From assembly GCF_014644535.1 (NCBI RefSeq), contig NZ_BMKW01000016.1, positions 1 through 64,000 on the forward strand: a stretch of 64,000 nucleotides of DNA, given 5' to 3'. This document shows positions 41,702-49,533 of the stretch, piece by piece. This stretch comes from Neoroseomonas lacus (GTDB lineage Bacteria > Pseudomonadota > Alphaproteobacteria > Acetobacterales > Acetobacteraceae). The translations under genes were made by a program, and so were the position numbers. The notes under the pieces were generated by a model that saw nothing but the letters and a program-made list of their open reading frames with translations, searched no databases and was not told where the DNA came from. Within the stretch, counting starts at the first letter, position 1. Every line of letters starts with the position of its first letter.

Positions 41702-43117
41702 ATGGTACCTGACCCCATGCCCGCCGCTGCCGGCGCCTGGGACCCCTTGCTGCGTTTTCTGCGCAGCGCGTCGTTCCGCTTCGCGTTGCTGTTCGCCGGC
41801 GTGTTCAGTGTTTCGGCGGTGCTGTTCGCACTGGTGCTGTGGTTCGCCACCGCCGGTTCGCTGGACCGCCAGACCGATGCCGCGCTGCGCACCGACGCCT
41901 TCGGCCTGACGGAACGCTGGCGCGAGGCCGGCCCCACCGCGGTTGCCGAGGCGATTGCCGAGCGTCTCGCCGCCGATGTCGAGAACCACGCGATCTACCT
42001 CATGGTCGATGCCGACGGGCACCGGTTGGCCGGCAACCTCGACCGCTGGCCGCCCGAGGCCGTGGGCGATGGCAATTGGTCGGTCACGCTGGTGGCGCGC
42101 GAGGGCGTGCAGGTCGAGGCGCGCACCTACACCATCGACCTCGATGGCTATCGCGTCCTGATCGGGCGCGATGTCGAGGAGAAGCAGCGCCTGCGCGACC
42201 TGCTGGCCGAAGGGCTCGCCTGGTCGGCGGCGGCGGCGGCGCTGTTCGCCCTGGTCGGCGCGGCGGTGCTGCGGCGTGCGCTGGAACACCGGCTGCGCCC
42301 GGCGGCGCAGACCGCGCGGGCGATCGCCGCCGGCGACCTGTCGCGCCGCGTGCCGCCCTCGGGGCGGGAGGATGAGTTCGACCGGCTGGGGGAGAGCATG
42401 AACGCGATGCTCGACCGCATCGACCGGCTGATGGAAGGCATTCGCGGCGTCTCGGATTCGATCGCGCATGACCTGCGCACGCCGATCGCGCGGGCGCGAG
42501 CGCGGCTCGAGGAGGCGGTGACCGACAGCGGCGATGCCGAGGCGCTGCGCGCGGCGATGGAACGTGGCATCACCGACCTCGACAACATCTCCCGCGTGTT
42601 CGAGGCGCTGCTGCGCATCGCCGAGGCCGAGGCCGGCGCGCGCCGGGCCGCCTTCGCGCCGATCGACCTGGTGCCGGTGCTGGCCGATGTCGCGGAATTC
42701 TACGGCGTGGTGGCCGAGAGCCGCGGCCAGGTGATCGAGACCGACCTGCCCGAGCGGTTGGAACTGGTGGGCGATCCGGACCTGCTCGCCCAGGCGGTCG
42801 GCAATCTGCTGGACAATGCGCTGAAATTCACCCCGCCGGGAGGCATCGTGCGGCTTTCCGCCCGGCCTGGCGCGCGGGAGAGTATCGAGGTCGCGGTCGC
42901 CGATACCGGGCCCGGCCTGCCGCCGGAGGATCGCGCCCGCGCTGGCGAACGCTTCTTCCGCGCCGATGCCTCGCGCGGCACGCCGGGGTCGGGGCTGGGC
43001 CTGTCGCTGGTGCAGGCGGTGGCGCATCTGCATGGTGGTGACCTTGAACTGGATGACGCGACGCCGGATCTGCTGCCGCCGGGGCTGCGCGCCACGATCA
43101 GGCTTGGCGGCGCCTGA
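41702..43117 (+). CDS. Sensor histidine kinase (EnvZ/CpxA-type layout)
   Basis: A 471-residue membrane kinase. TM1 is at about 25-48 (FRFALLFAGVFSVSAVLFALVLWF), then a periplasmic segment of about 110 residues with VENHAIYLMVDADGHRLAGNL, and TM2 near 175-195. A HAMP domain follows (RPAAQTARAIAAGDLSRRVPP). The H box is SDSIAHDLRTPIARARARLEEA (His about 256), and the ATPase domain has GNLLDNALKFTPPGG, VADTGPGLPPEDR and GSGLGLSLVQAVAHLHGG. It is the partner of the regulator at 40693. ATG codons at 41702 and 41717 are both usable. The stop TGA (43115-43117) is also one copy of a MITE target duplication. Confidence 0.94.
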   Translation: MVPDPMPAAAGAWDPLLRFLRSASFRFALLFAGVFSVSAVLFALVLWFATAGSLDRQTDAALRTDAFGLTERWREAGPTAVAEAIAERLAADVENHAIYLMVDADGHRLAGNLDRWPPEAVGDGNWSVTLVAREGVQVEARTYTIDLDGYRVLIGRDVEEKQRLRDLLAEGLAWSAAAAALFALVGAAVLRRALEHRLRPAAQTARAIAAGDLSRRVPPSGREDEFDRLGESMNAMLDRIDRLMEGIRGVSDSIAHDLRTPIARARARLEEAVTDSGDAEALRAAMERGITDLDNISRVFEALLRIAEAEAGARRAAFAPIDLVPVLADVAEFYGVVAESRGQVIETDLPERLELVGDPDLLAQAVGNLLDNALKFTPPGGIVRLSARPGARESIEVAVADTGPGLPPEDRARAGERFFRADASRGTPGSGLGLSLVQAVAHLHGGDLELDDATPDLLPPGLRATIRLGGA

Positions 43118-43261
43118 GAGACTGTTTGAAAATGCGCCCGGGGGCACATTTTGAGGTCCGGCACCGGCCCGCACCCCCACCCGGCCACCCATTCCAGGAT
43201 ACTGACGTGGGTGGCCGGGTGGGGGTGCGGGCCGGTGCCGTGCTTTTCAAACGGTCTCTGA
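43115..43261. mobile_element. 141 bp MITE with IS5/IS1031-like ends and TGA target duplication
   Basis: The element proper is 43118-43258. Ends GAGACTGTTTGAAAA and TTTTCAAACGGTCTC are inverted with one mismatch in 15. Inside lies a second, longer inverted repeat (GGCACCGGCCCGCACCCCCACCC and complement) around a short centre. The flanking TGA at 43115-43117 and 43259-43261 is a 3 bp duplication of the TNA type used by IS5-group (IS1031 subgroup) transposases. The left TGA is the kinase stop codon. There is no coding capacity. Confidence 0.82.
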
Positions 43262-43404
43262 GCGATCTTGACGCGCCGGCAGCGGCACCGCCGATGCCCG
43301 GCCGCCCGACCAGGATCCGGTCGTCGAGTGGCCGGCCGGCCGATGAACGGGGCTTCATGCGGGTGTCACGGGCAGGCTAGGCGGGCGGCGGCATAATTCC
43401 TTCG

Positions 43405-43665
43405 ATGCGTGCCTTGTTGCCTTTGGCCTTGCTCTTCGCCGCGCCTGATCTCGTTGCCGGCGGCGAGCCAATGCCGCGCGTCACCACCGATAGCCGCGAA
43501 TACTGCGTCGAGCTGGCCGACCGGCTGGGCGTGCTGCCGGGTGCGCGGGACGATGCCGTGCGCCGGCTAGCCGAGGACGGCATGCAGCTGTGCAATAATG
43601 GACATCCGCGTACCGGGGTCGCCAAGCTGCGCCGGGCGATCCGCGCCGCGCAGCTGCATCCCTAG
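43405..43665 (+). CDS. Small exported hypothetical protein
   Basis: Not recognised. The 86-residue product has a short signal peptide ([20 protein letters not shown], probable cleavage after VAG). A compact mature part follows with two cysteines ([11 protein letters not shown] and [26 protein letters not shown]). The second half resembles a single helical-repeat pair ([26 protein letters not shown]), recalling tetratricopeptide-like hairpins. The two cysteines could form a disulfide in the periplasm. It stands alone between the MITE and the YcgN-type gene. Confidence 0.7.
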   Translation: MRALLPLALLFAAPDLVAGGEPMPRVTTDSREYCVELADRLGVLPGARDDAVRRLAEDGMQLCNNGHPRTGVAKLRRAIRAAQLHP

Positions 43666-43844
43666 AGCAGAGCGCGCCTGGTTGGAATCAGTCAGGCACG
43701 TGGAGATGCCCGAGCAAACCGCTCCGGGGTCTATCTGGAAGATCGGGCACGGGCCTGCTGCGGCCGGTCCTGGTGCATGGCGGCCGAGGCGCGTGTCGGG
43801 GCGAGCAATCGACCCCATGGAGCCGGGCGCCCCATGCGTCTAGG

Positions 43845-44333
43845 ATGCGTCCCGTGACAACAGTTCCCCCCTTCTGGCGAGAAAAGCCCCTCAACGCGAT
43901 GACGCGCGCCGAGTGGGAGAGCCTGTGCGATGGCTGCGGCCGTTGCTGCCTGCACAAGCTGCGCGACGAGGAGACCGACCGTCTCGCCTATACCAATGTC
44001 GCTTGTCGGCTGCTCGATGGCGAAACCTGCCAATGCAAGGATTACGCGGACCGCAAGACGCGGGTGCCCGATTGCGTGAAGCTGACGCCCAAGCGCGTCG
44101 CCGCGATCGACTGGCTGCCGCCGACCTGCGCCTATCGGCTGCTGGCGGAGGGCCGCGACCTGCCATGGTGGCACCCCCTGGTTTCCGGCCGAGCGGAAAC
44201 GGTGCATGAAGCGGGCGTCTCGGTCCGCGGCCGCACGATCGCGGAACGCGAGGCGGGGGATTTCGAGGACCATGTCGTCGCCTGGCCCGGCCGCTGGCCG
44301 CCCGGGGCGAAGGACCGGAGGAGAGCCGGATGA
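43845..44333 (+). CDS. YcgN/UPF0260 family cysteine-cluster protein
   Basis: A 162-residue cytosolic protein matching the UPF0260 family: the opening [49 protein letters not shown], then [21 protein letters not shown] and [26 protein letters not shown]. The CxxCGxCC cluster and later cysteines are those of the CxxCxxCC superfamily proteins, suspected to bind Zn or Fe-S; the exact function is unknown. The ATG at 43845 starts MRPVTTVPP; upstream in-frame starts lack likeness. The last 4 bp overlap the next start (ATGA), joining it to the DapA-family and cupin genes. Confidence 0.93.
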   Translation: MRPVTTVPPFWREKPLNAMTRAEWESLCDGCGRCCLHKLRDEETDRLAYTNVACRLLDGETCQCKDYADRKTRVPDCVKLTPKRVAAIDWLPPTCAYRLLAEGRDLPWWHPLVSGRAETVHEAGVSVRGRTIAEREAGDFEDHVVAWPGRWPPGAKDRRRAG

Positions 44334-45268
44334 AAAACGCGATCTATGGCGGCGTGAATGCCGCGGTGCTGACGGCGATGGCTCCGGACCTGACGCCGGA
44401 CCTAGACCGCATGGCGGCGCATGCGCGCTGGCTGCTGGCCAATGGCTGCAACGGGCTCGGCGTGCTCGGCACAACCGGCGAGGCCAATTCCTTCGGCCTG
44501 CATGAGCGCAAGGCGATTCTGGAAGGGCTGATCGAGCGCGGCATTCCGGCGGCGAAGATGATGCCGGGCACCGGCTGCGCGTCGCTGACGGATTCCGTGG
44601 AACTCACCAAGCATGCACGCGATGCCGGCTGCCCCGGCGTGCTGATGCTGCCGCCCTTCTACTACAAGGCGCCGTCGGATGACGGGCTGTTCGCGTATTT
44701 CAGCGAAGTGGTGAACCGCGTCGGCGGCGGGGTGAAGATCTATCTGTACCACTTCCCGCAGCAATCGGCGGTGCCGTTCTCGCTCGAGCTGCTGGGCCGC
44801 CTGATCAAGGCCTTCCCGGGCACGATCAAGGGCGTGAAGGATTCCTCGGGCGACTACGCCAACATGCTGGCGATGGTGAAGGCCTTCGCGGCGGATGGCT
44901 TCGAGGTCTATTCGGGCAGCGACGAATACCTGCAGCAGATCCTTGCCGAGGGTGGCGCGGGCTGCATCACCGCCGCGTCGAACGGCAACAGCCATTGGGG
45001 CGGGATTGTCTATGCGAAGCGCACCGGCCCCGAGGCCGATGCCGCGCAGGCGACGCTGACCGCGACGCGCCGCGCCGCGACCTCGGTGCCGCTGATCCCG
45101 GGCCTGCGCGAGATCATCGCGCGCAGCACCGGCGATGCCGGCTGGCGTGTTATCCGTCCGCCGCATCTGCCGCTGAGCCAGGAGCAGGCCGACAAGGTGT
45201 GGGCCTCGTGGGATGCCGCCGGCGCGCTGCCGCTGCCGGGCATGACGACGGCGAAGGCGGCCGAGTGA
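44330..45268 (+). CDS. DapA/NanA superfamily class I aldolase (dihydrodipicolinate synthase family)
   Basis: A 312-residue (beta/alpha)8 enzyme. It has the phosphate/carboxylate-binding [12 protein letters not shown] (about residues 44-55), the catalytic Tyr in [12 protein letters not shown] near 139, and the Schiff-base Lys in [13 protein letters not shown] near 167. True DapA has GTTGESPTL; the EANSF variant and the mixed context point to a catabolic pyruvate- or 2-oxoacid-dependent aldolase or dehydratase and not lysine synthesis. The operon is YcgN-type, aldolase, cupin, with 4 bp and 1 bp overlaps. Confidence 0.9.
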   Translation: MKNAIYGGVNAAVLTAMAPDLTPDLDRMAAHARWLLANGCNGLGVLGTTGEANSFGLHERKAILEGLIERGIPAAKMMPGTGCASLTDSVELTKHARDAGCPGVLMLPPFYYKAPSDDGLFAYFSEVVNRVGGGVKIYLYHFPQQSAVPFSLELLGRLIKAFPGTIKGVKDSSGDYANMLAMVKAFAADGFEVYSGSDEYLQQILAEGGAGCITAASNGNSHWGGIVYAKRTGPEADAAQATLTATRRAATSVPLIPGLREIIARSTGDAGWRVIRPPHLPLSQEQADKVWASWDAAGALPLPGMTTAKAAE

Positions 45269-45582
45269 TGAGTGAACCGCTGCGCTGCCGCGAGCCCGCC
45301 ATCGCCACCGTTCAGGTGGATGATGACAACGTCCGCGTGACCCGCTGGGATTTCCCGCCGGGTTCCGAGACGGGCTGGCACCGCCACGGCATGGCCTATG
45401 TCGTCGTGCCGGTGTCGGACGGGAAGATGCTGCTGGAATTGCCCGGCGGGCAGACAGCGACCGCCGAGATCAAGCAAGGCGTCGCTTATGCCCGCGCGGC
45501 GGGGATGGAGCACAACGTCGTCAATGCCGGCGACACGGCGTTCTCCTTTGTGGAGACCGAGCTCAAGCACCTGATCGGGTGA
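45268..45582 (+). CDS. Small cupin-domain protein
   Basis: A single cupin barrel of 104 residues. The first motif is GSETGWHRHGMAYVVVPVSDGKM with two His and a following Glu/Asp position, and the second AAGMEHNVVNAGDTAFSFVETEL with His. A metal-dependent isomerase, dioxygenase or sensor function is possible. Its ATG shares one base with the aldolase stop (TGATG), so it is made with that enzyme and may act on the same substrate. The final 20 bp overlap the end of the convergent transporter gene. Confidence 0.88.
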   Translation: MSEPLRCREPAIATVQVDDDNVRVTRWDFPPGSETGWHRHGMAYVVVPVSDGKMLLELPGGQTATAEIKQGVAYARAAGMEHNVVNAGDTAFSFVETELKHLIG

Positions 45583-46456
45583 GGCGCCGGCCGGGCAGCG
45601 TCACCAGCGCGAGCCCGGCAAATACCAGCAGCGCCGCCGGGATGGTCAGCCATCCCGGCCTTTCGCCGAACAGCACCCATCCCCAGGCGAGGCCGGTGAT
45701 GGTGATGACGTAGCCGGCCTGCGACGTCACCACGCCGCCATGCGCGCCGAGCGAGCGGAAATACAGCATGAAGGCGCCGGCCGTCGCCGCCGCCTGCAAG
45801 GCCGAGACGGGCACGCCCGACAGCGGCACGGCGTGCATATGCCCGCTCGCCGCCGCGACGATGGCGAGGCCGACGGCCCCGGCGCTCAGCGTGCCGGCGG
45901 CGAGCACCAGCGGTGGCGTGTCGCGCGGTGCCAGCTTGACCGCCATCAGGTTCGACGCCGCGTAGCAGACCGGCGTGAGCGCCGCGAGGAACGCCCAGGG
46001 CAGCATCGCCGGGTCGGGCAGCGCCGCCCCCGGCGCCATGGCGAGCAGCACGCCCGACAGGCCGAGCAAGGTGCCCAGGATGCGTCGCGGCGTCACGCGT
46101 TCCATCCCGAGCATGGCGGCACCGAGCACCGTCAGCATCGGCGATAGCGGTACGAGCAGGGAGAAGAAGCCCGCCGGGATATGCTGGAGCGCGGTGAAGC
46201 CGACCAGGTTCGCCGCCGCCAGGCCGGTCAGCCCCGAGACGACGTAATGGCGCAGATGCGCGCGCGACAACGGCAGCGCCAGGCCGCGCATCCGGCACAA
46301 CAGGATGAGGATGACCGCGCTGCCCGCCCCCGCGCAGGTTGCGATCAGGAACGGCGGCCAGCCGATGCCGCCCAGATACTTCACGAAGCCCGGTGTCGCG
46401 CCCCAGATCGTGCCGAGAAGCAGCAAGGGCGGCAGCGGACGGAGCGCGTCGGGCAT
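45563..46456 (-). CDS. EamA/DMT family transporter
   Basis: A 297-residue inner-membrane protein with ten predicted helices in two EamA repeats: LGTIWGATPGFVKYLGG and LTGLAAANLVGFTALQHIPAGFFSLLVPLSPMLTVLGAAMLGMERVTPRRILGTLLGLSGVLLA in the first, TPVCYAASNLMAVKL and SQAGYVITITGLAWGWVLFGERPGWLTIPAALLVFAGLAL in the second. Members export amino acids, metabolites or drugs; the substrate is unknown. The ATG at 46456 (MPDALRPLPP) is chosen over much longer in-frame extensions. The gene is convergent with the cupin operon (20 bp overlap) and divergent from the YgjP-type gene. Confidence 0.92.
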   Translation of the reverse strand: MPDALRPLPPLLLLGTIWGATPGFVKYLGGIGWPPFLIATCAGAGSAVILILLCRMRGLALPLSRAHLRHYVVSGLTGLAAANLVGFTALQHIPAGFFSLLVPLSPMLTVLGAAMLGMERVTPRRILGTLLGLSGVLLAMAPGAALPDPAMLPWAFLAALTPVCYAASNLMAVKLAPRDTPPLVLAAGTLSAGAVGLAIVAAASGHMHAVPLSGVPVSALQAAATAGAFMLYFRSLGAHGGVVTSQAGYVITITGLAWGWVLFGERPGWLTIPAALLVFAGLALVTLPGRRLTRSGA

Positions 46457-46532
46457 GACGCGCAGAGGTCGCCCGGCGCCGTCATCTGTCAAGCAGTTGA
46501 ACCGGTCATGGGTGGTGCGCCAAGTTGGCCCC

Positions 46533-47252
46533 ATGGCGTTGCCCGAGTCGGAAACCATCGTCCTGCGTCCTGGCGTGTTCGGCGCACCGGTCGGCTGCCC
46601 GGTGCGCTGGTGCCGGTCCGCGCGCGCGCGGCGCGTCAGTCTGCGCATCGATGCCCGCGCCGGGGAGGTGGTGGTGACACTGCCGATGCGCACGGCGCGC
46701 CGCGCCGGTATGGCGCTGCTGACGACGCATGCCGCCTGGGTGATGCAGCGCCTTTCCGCACTGAGCCCGGCGGTCGAACTCTCCTCCGGTGCCGAGGTGC
46801 TGCTCGGCGGACGCCCGCATGTGGTGCGACACGACCCGACGGCGCGCGGGGGCGCCTTCCTCGAGGGTGAGACCATCGTCGTCACCGGCCAGCCGGAGTT
46901 CCACGCCCGCCGCCTGAAGGACTTTCTGCGCGCCGAGGCGAAGCGGCGCATCACGGTGCTCGCCGAGGGGCATGCCGCGACGCTCGGCGTGAAGATTCGC
47001 GCGGTACGGCTGAAGGACACGCAAAGCCGCTGGGGCTCCTGCGCGCCGGATGGCACGCTGGCCTTTTCGTGGCGGCTGGTGATGTCGCCCGACTGGGTGC
47101 TGGACTACGTCGTGGCACATGAGGTCGCGCATCTGCGCGAGCTGAACCACTCGCCGCGCTTCTGGGCACATGTCGAGGCTCTGACGCCGCATCGCGGGGC
47201 CGCGCAGGATTGGCTACGCGACCACGGGCCGGCCCTGCTGCGTGTCGGCTGA
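46533..47252 (+). CDS. YgjP/DUF45-type metallopeptidase domain protein
   Basis: A 239-residue protein of the M48-related YgjP (UTP pyrophosphatase-like, DUF45) family. The zinc motif VAHEVAHLRELNHSPRFW is near residues 194-211, with the third ligand further on. Upstream stand the family hallmarks RRVSLRIDARAGEVVVTLP, LGGRPHVVRH and LKDTQSRWGSCAPDGTLAFSWRLVMSP. It is cytosolic with no signal peptide. The function is not established; proteolysis and nucleotide hydrolysis have both been proposed for relatives. The ATG at 46533 is used. It is monocistronic by layout. Confidence 0.92.
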   Translation: MALPESETIVLRPGVFGAPVGCPVRWCRSARARRVSLRIDARAGEVVVTLPMRTARRAGMALLTTHAAWVMQRLSALSPAVELSSGAEVLLGGRPHVVRHDPTARGGAFLEGETIVVTGQPEFHARRLKDFLRAEAKRRITVLAEGHAATLGVKIRAVRLKDTQSRWGSCAPDGTLAFSWRLVMSPDWVLDYVVAHEVAHLRELNHSPRFWAHVEALTPHRGAAQDWLRDHGPALLRVG

Positions 47253-47375
47253 TACCAAGGACACGAGGGTTCAGCTCGTGCCGAGGCCGCGAATGCGGCC
47301 CGCCGAGAATCCGGCGAAAGCCAAGCAGACCGGAGGTTTCCGCCCGGCGGGCGGGGGCATGAACAGGCGAATGTC

Positions 47376-47398
47376 AACGGTCGAAGAATTCGACCGTT
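47376..47398. promoter_or_regulatory. Perfect 10 bp-arm operator before the MDR gene
   Basis: AACGGTCGAA-gaa-TTCGACCGTT: exact arms, 3 bp centre. A TATGAAT resembling a -10 box lies just downstream (47400-47406), so a repressor here would block transcription of the oxidoreductase gene at 47445. The regulator is not in the window. No other feature was seen in 47253-47375. Confidence 0.7.
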
Positions 47399-47444
47399 TG
47401 TATGAATCCGGCCTACATTCATCCGCAACGAGGCGGAGGATGCG

Positions 47445-48452
47445 ATGAAGGCGATTGGCTATACGGCGTGCCACCCGGCGGAACATCCGGAGGCATTTCT
47501 CGACCTCGATATTCCCGCCCCCGCCGAGCCCGCCGGGCACGACATGTTGGTCGCGGTGCGCGCCATGTCGGTGAACCCGGTGGACACCAAGCGCCGCCGC
47601 AGCGAGGAACCGAAGGACGGGCCGCGCATCCTCGGCTTCGATGCGGCCGGGGTGGTGCGCGCGGTGGGGCCGCTTTGCACGCTGTTCCAGCCGGGCGCCG
47701 AGGTGTTCTACGCCGGTGTGGTGAACCGCTCGGGAAGCAATGCCGAACTGCAACTGGTCGATGAGCGCATCGTCGGGCGAAAGCCGGCCACGCTCACCTT
47801 CGCCGAGGCGGCGGCGATGCCGCTGACCACCATCACCGCCTGGGAAGGGCTGCATGACCGGCTCGGCCTGCACGAGGGTGCCGGCGCGGGGGAGGCGCTG
47901 CTGCTGGTCGGTGGTGCGGGCGGTGTTGGCTCGATGGTCATGCAGATCGCGCGGCAGCGCACGGCGCTGACCGTCGTCGCCACCGCGTCACGCCCCGAGA
48001 GCGCGGCCTGGTGCCGCGAGCTCGGCGCGCATCACATCGTCGATCATCGTGAGGACATCGCGGCACAGCTCAAGGCGATCGGCGTGCGGCCGCGCTATGT
48101 GTTCTCGACCAACACCACGGCGCGCAACTGGGAACAGATCGTCGCTGCCGTGGCGCCCCAGGGGGCGATCGTGCTGATCGAATCCCAGGCGCCGATCGAT
48201 GCGCGGCAGCTCATGCCGAAATCGGTGTCGCTGCATTGGGAGCTGATGTTCACGCGGCCGATCTTCGGCACGCCGGACATGATCGAACAGCATCACCTGC
48301 TGAATGCCGTGGCCGAGATGGTCGACCACGGGCGTATCCGCCACACCATGACGCGCAACCTCGGCCCCGCCACGGCGGAGCGGATGCGCGAGGCGCATGC
48401 GATGGTGGAGAGCGGGACGATGGTCGGCAAGGTGGTGCTGGAAGGGCTGTGA
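47445..48452 (+). CDS. Zinc-free MDR oxidoreductase (quinone oxidoreductase-like)
   Basis: A 335-residue medium-chain dehydrogenase/reductase. The GroES-like N-terminal domain reads MLVAVRAMSVNPVDTKRRR ... ILGFDAAGVVRAVGPLCTLFQPGAEVFYAG. The Rossmann domain has LLVGGAGGVGSMVMQIARQRTALTVVATASRPES (about 150-185). The structural-zinc cysteines are absent. This is the ZADH1/quinone-oxidoreductase branch (TIGR02817-like), which reduces quinones or enones with NADPH. A perfect palindrome 47 bp upstream suggests inducible control, typical of electrophile-responsive reductases. A half copy of the double-hairpin repeat follows the stop. Confidence 0.92.
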   Translation: MKAIGYTACHPAEHPEAFLDLDIPAPAEPAGHDMLVAVRAMSVNPVDTKRRRSEEPKDGPRILGFDAAGVVRAVGPLCTLFQPGAEVFYAGVVNRSGSNAELQLVDERIVGRKPATLTFAEAAAMPLTTITAWEGLHDRLGLHEGAGAGEALLLVGGAGGVGSMVMQIARQRTALTVVATASRPESAAWCRELGAHHIVDHREDIAAQLKAIGVRPRYVFSTNTTARNWEQIVAAVAPQGAIVLIESQAPIDARQLMPKSVSLHWELMFTRPIFGTPDMIEQHHLLNAVAEMVDHGRIRHTMTRNLGPATAERMREAHAMVESGTMVGKVVLEGL

Positions 48453-48454
48453 CC

Positions 48455-48510
48455 GTTGGAGGGGCGCCGCCTCTCCAAGCTACCCCGCCAAGGGGCAGGG
48501 CCCGTTGGAA
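48455..48510. repeat. Double-hairpin repeat, half copy
   Basis: GC stem TTGGAGGGGC-gcc-GCCTCTCCAA (48456-48478, one mismatch), linker TACCCCG, stem CCAAGGGGC-agg-GCCCGTTGG, then the shared tail AGGGTCGGGCGC. It begins 3 bp after the MDR stop, between convergent genes. Confidence 0.72.
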
Positions 48511-48565
48511 TGCCATTCTTCAGGGTCGGGCGCTCGACGTCGGCGCCCGTCACATGGAAGCGTGG

Positions 48566-49399
48566 TCAGCCCACCATGACGCCGGCAAGGCGCGCCTGCT
48601 CCGCCATCGTGCCGCGCGCCGCCTGCATCTCCTCCAGCGTGCCGAAAGCGTTGGTGTAGGCGCCGCGATAGCCCTTGCCCTCCAGCAGGGCGAACATGGC
48701 GCCGAAATCGAAGTCGCCCCGGCCCGGCACCAAGTGTTCCTCGTAGCCATTGCGCCAGCAATCGGCGAGGCGGACTTCCTTCACGCGGTCCAGCGGGATT
48801 TCCGCGACGAAGCCTTCGACGCCGGGCGGCAACAAATGCGCGTGGTTGGCGGTGAAGGACAGCGCGAAGGACGGGCTGCGGATGGCATCGAAATAGTACC
48901 GCCATTCCTCCATCGTATGCGCGAGGTAGTGGACCTCGGCATTCTCCGGTTCGCGGTTCAGGTTCTCCAGCAGCAGCAGCGCGCCGTGTCGTTCGGCGTG
49001 TTGCACCATGCGCTGCAGCCGGTCGCGCCCGGCCTCCATGCGCTGGGCCACATCGGCGGTGAAGTGATAGCCGGCATGGACGACGATCCATTCGGCGTCG
49101 AGCTTCGGCGCCACCTCGATATAGGCGCGCATGTAGGCATCCACGGCCTCTGACAGGAAGGGCGAATATTCCGCGACATTGACGGCCGAGAGCGTGTGCA
49201 GCGCGACGACCACGCCATTGGCCTTCGCGCTCGAACGGATGGCGCGGCAGCGGGCATCGTCGAACAGCGTCACGGCGTTGGCGCCGGTGTCGAGCTGGAT
49301 GTCGATGTGGCGAACCCCGTTGCGCGCGGCCCATTCGATGGCGTCTTCCAGCCGCAGCTTGCGGCCGACATCGACGCCGATGCGGTCCATCAGTGACAT
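48566..49399 (-). CDS. Sugar phosphate isomerase/epimerase family (xylose isomerase-like TIM barrel) protein
   Basis: A 277-residue AP endonuclease 2-type TIM barrel: IGVDVGRKLRLEDAIEWAARNGVRHIDIQLD at the start, VVVALHTLSAVNVAEYSPFLSEAVDAYMRAY, WIVVHAGYHF, LLLENLNREP with a metal-binding Glu, ALSFTANHAHLL with His, and VRLADCWRNGYEEHLVPGRGDFDFGAMFALLEGKGYRGAYTNAFG. Members isomerise keto sugars or inositol derivatives using a divalent metal; the substrate here is unknown. The ATG at 49399 (MSLMDRIGVD) is preferred to a longer frame. It is divergent from the ABC operon at 49534 and could act on an imported compound. Confidence 0.88.
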   Translation of the reverse strand: MSLMDRIGVDVGRKLRLEDAIEWAARNGVRHIDIQLDTGANAVTLFDDARCRAIRSSAKANGVVVALHTLSAVNVAEYSPFLSEAVDAYMRAYIEVAPKLDAEWIVVHAGYHFTADVAQRMEAGRDRLQRMVQHAERHGALLLLENLNREPENAEVHYLAHTMEEWRYYFDAIRSPSFALSFTANHAHLLPPGVEGFVAEIPLDRVKEVRLADCWRNGYEEHLVPGRGDFDFGAMFALLEGKGYRGAYTNAFGTLEEMQAARGTMAEQARLAGVMVG

Positions 49400-49533
49400 C
49401 GTATTCCCCCTTGCCAAGACGAACGGTTTACAGGCCCCGAGCCCGGTGGCAACGTTTCCTCGTCCAAGAATAATGCGCCGTGCGCTGCGACCGCCAAAGG
49501 CGGCCAACGCCGACAATCATGGGAGGAAGCCGG

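Noticed and set aside
44330-45268. Lysine-pathway dapA
   Set aside because: The active-site loop reads GTTGEANSF and the operon has a cupin and a YcgN-type protein, which favours a catabolic family member.
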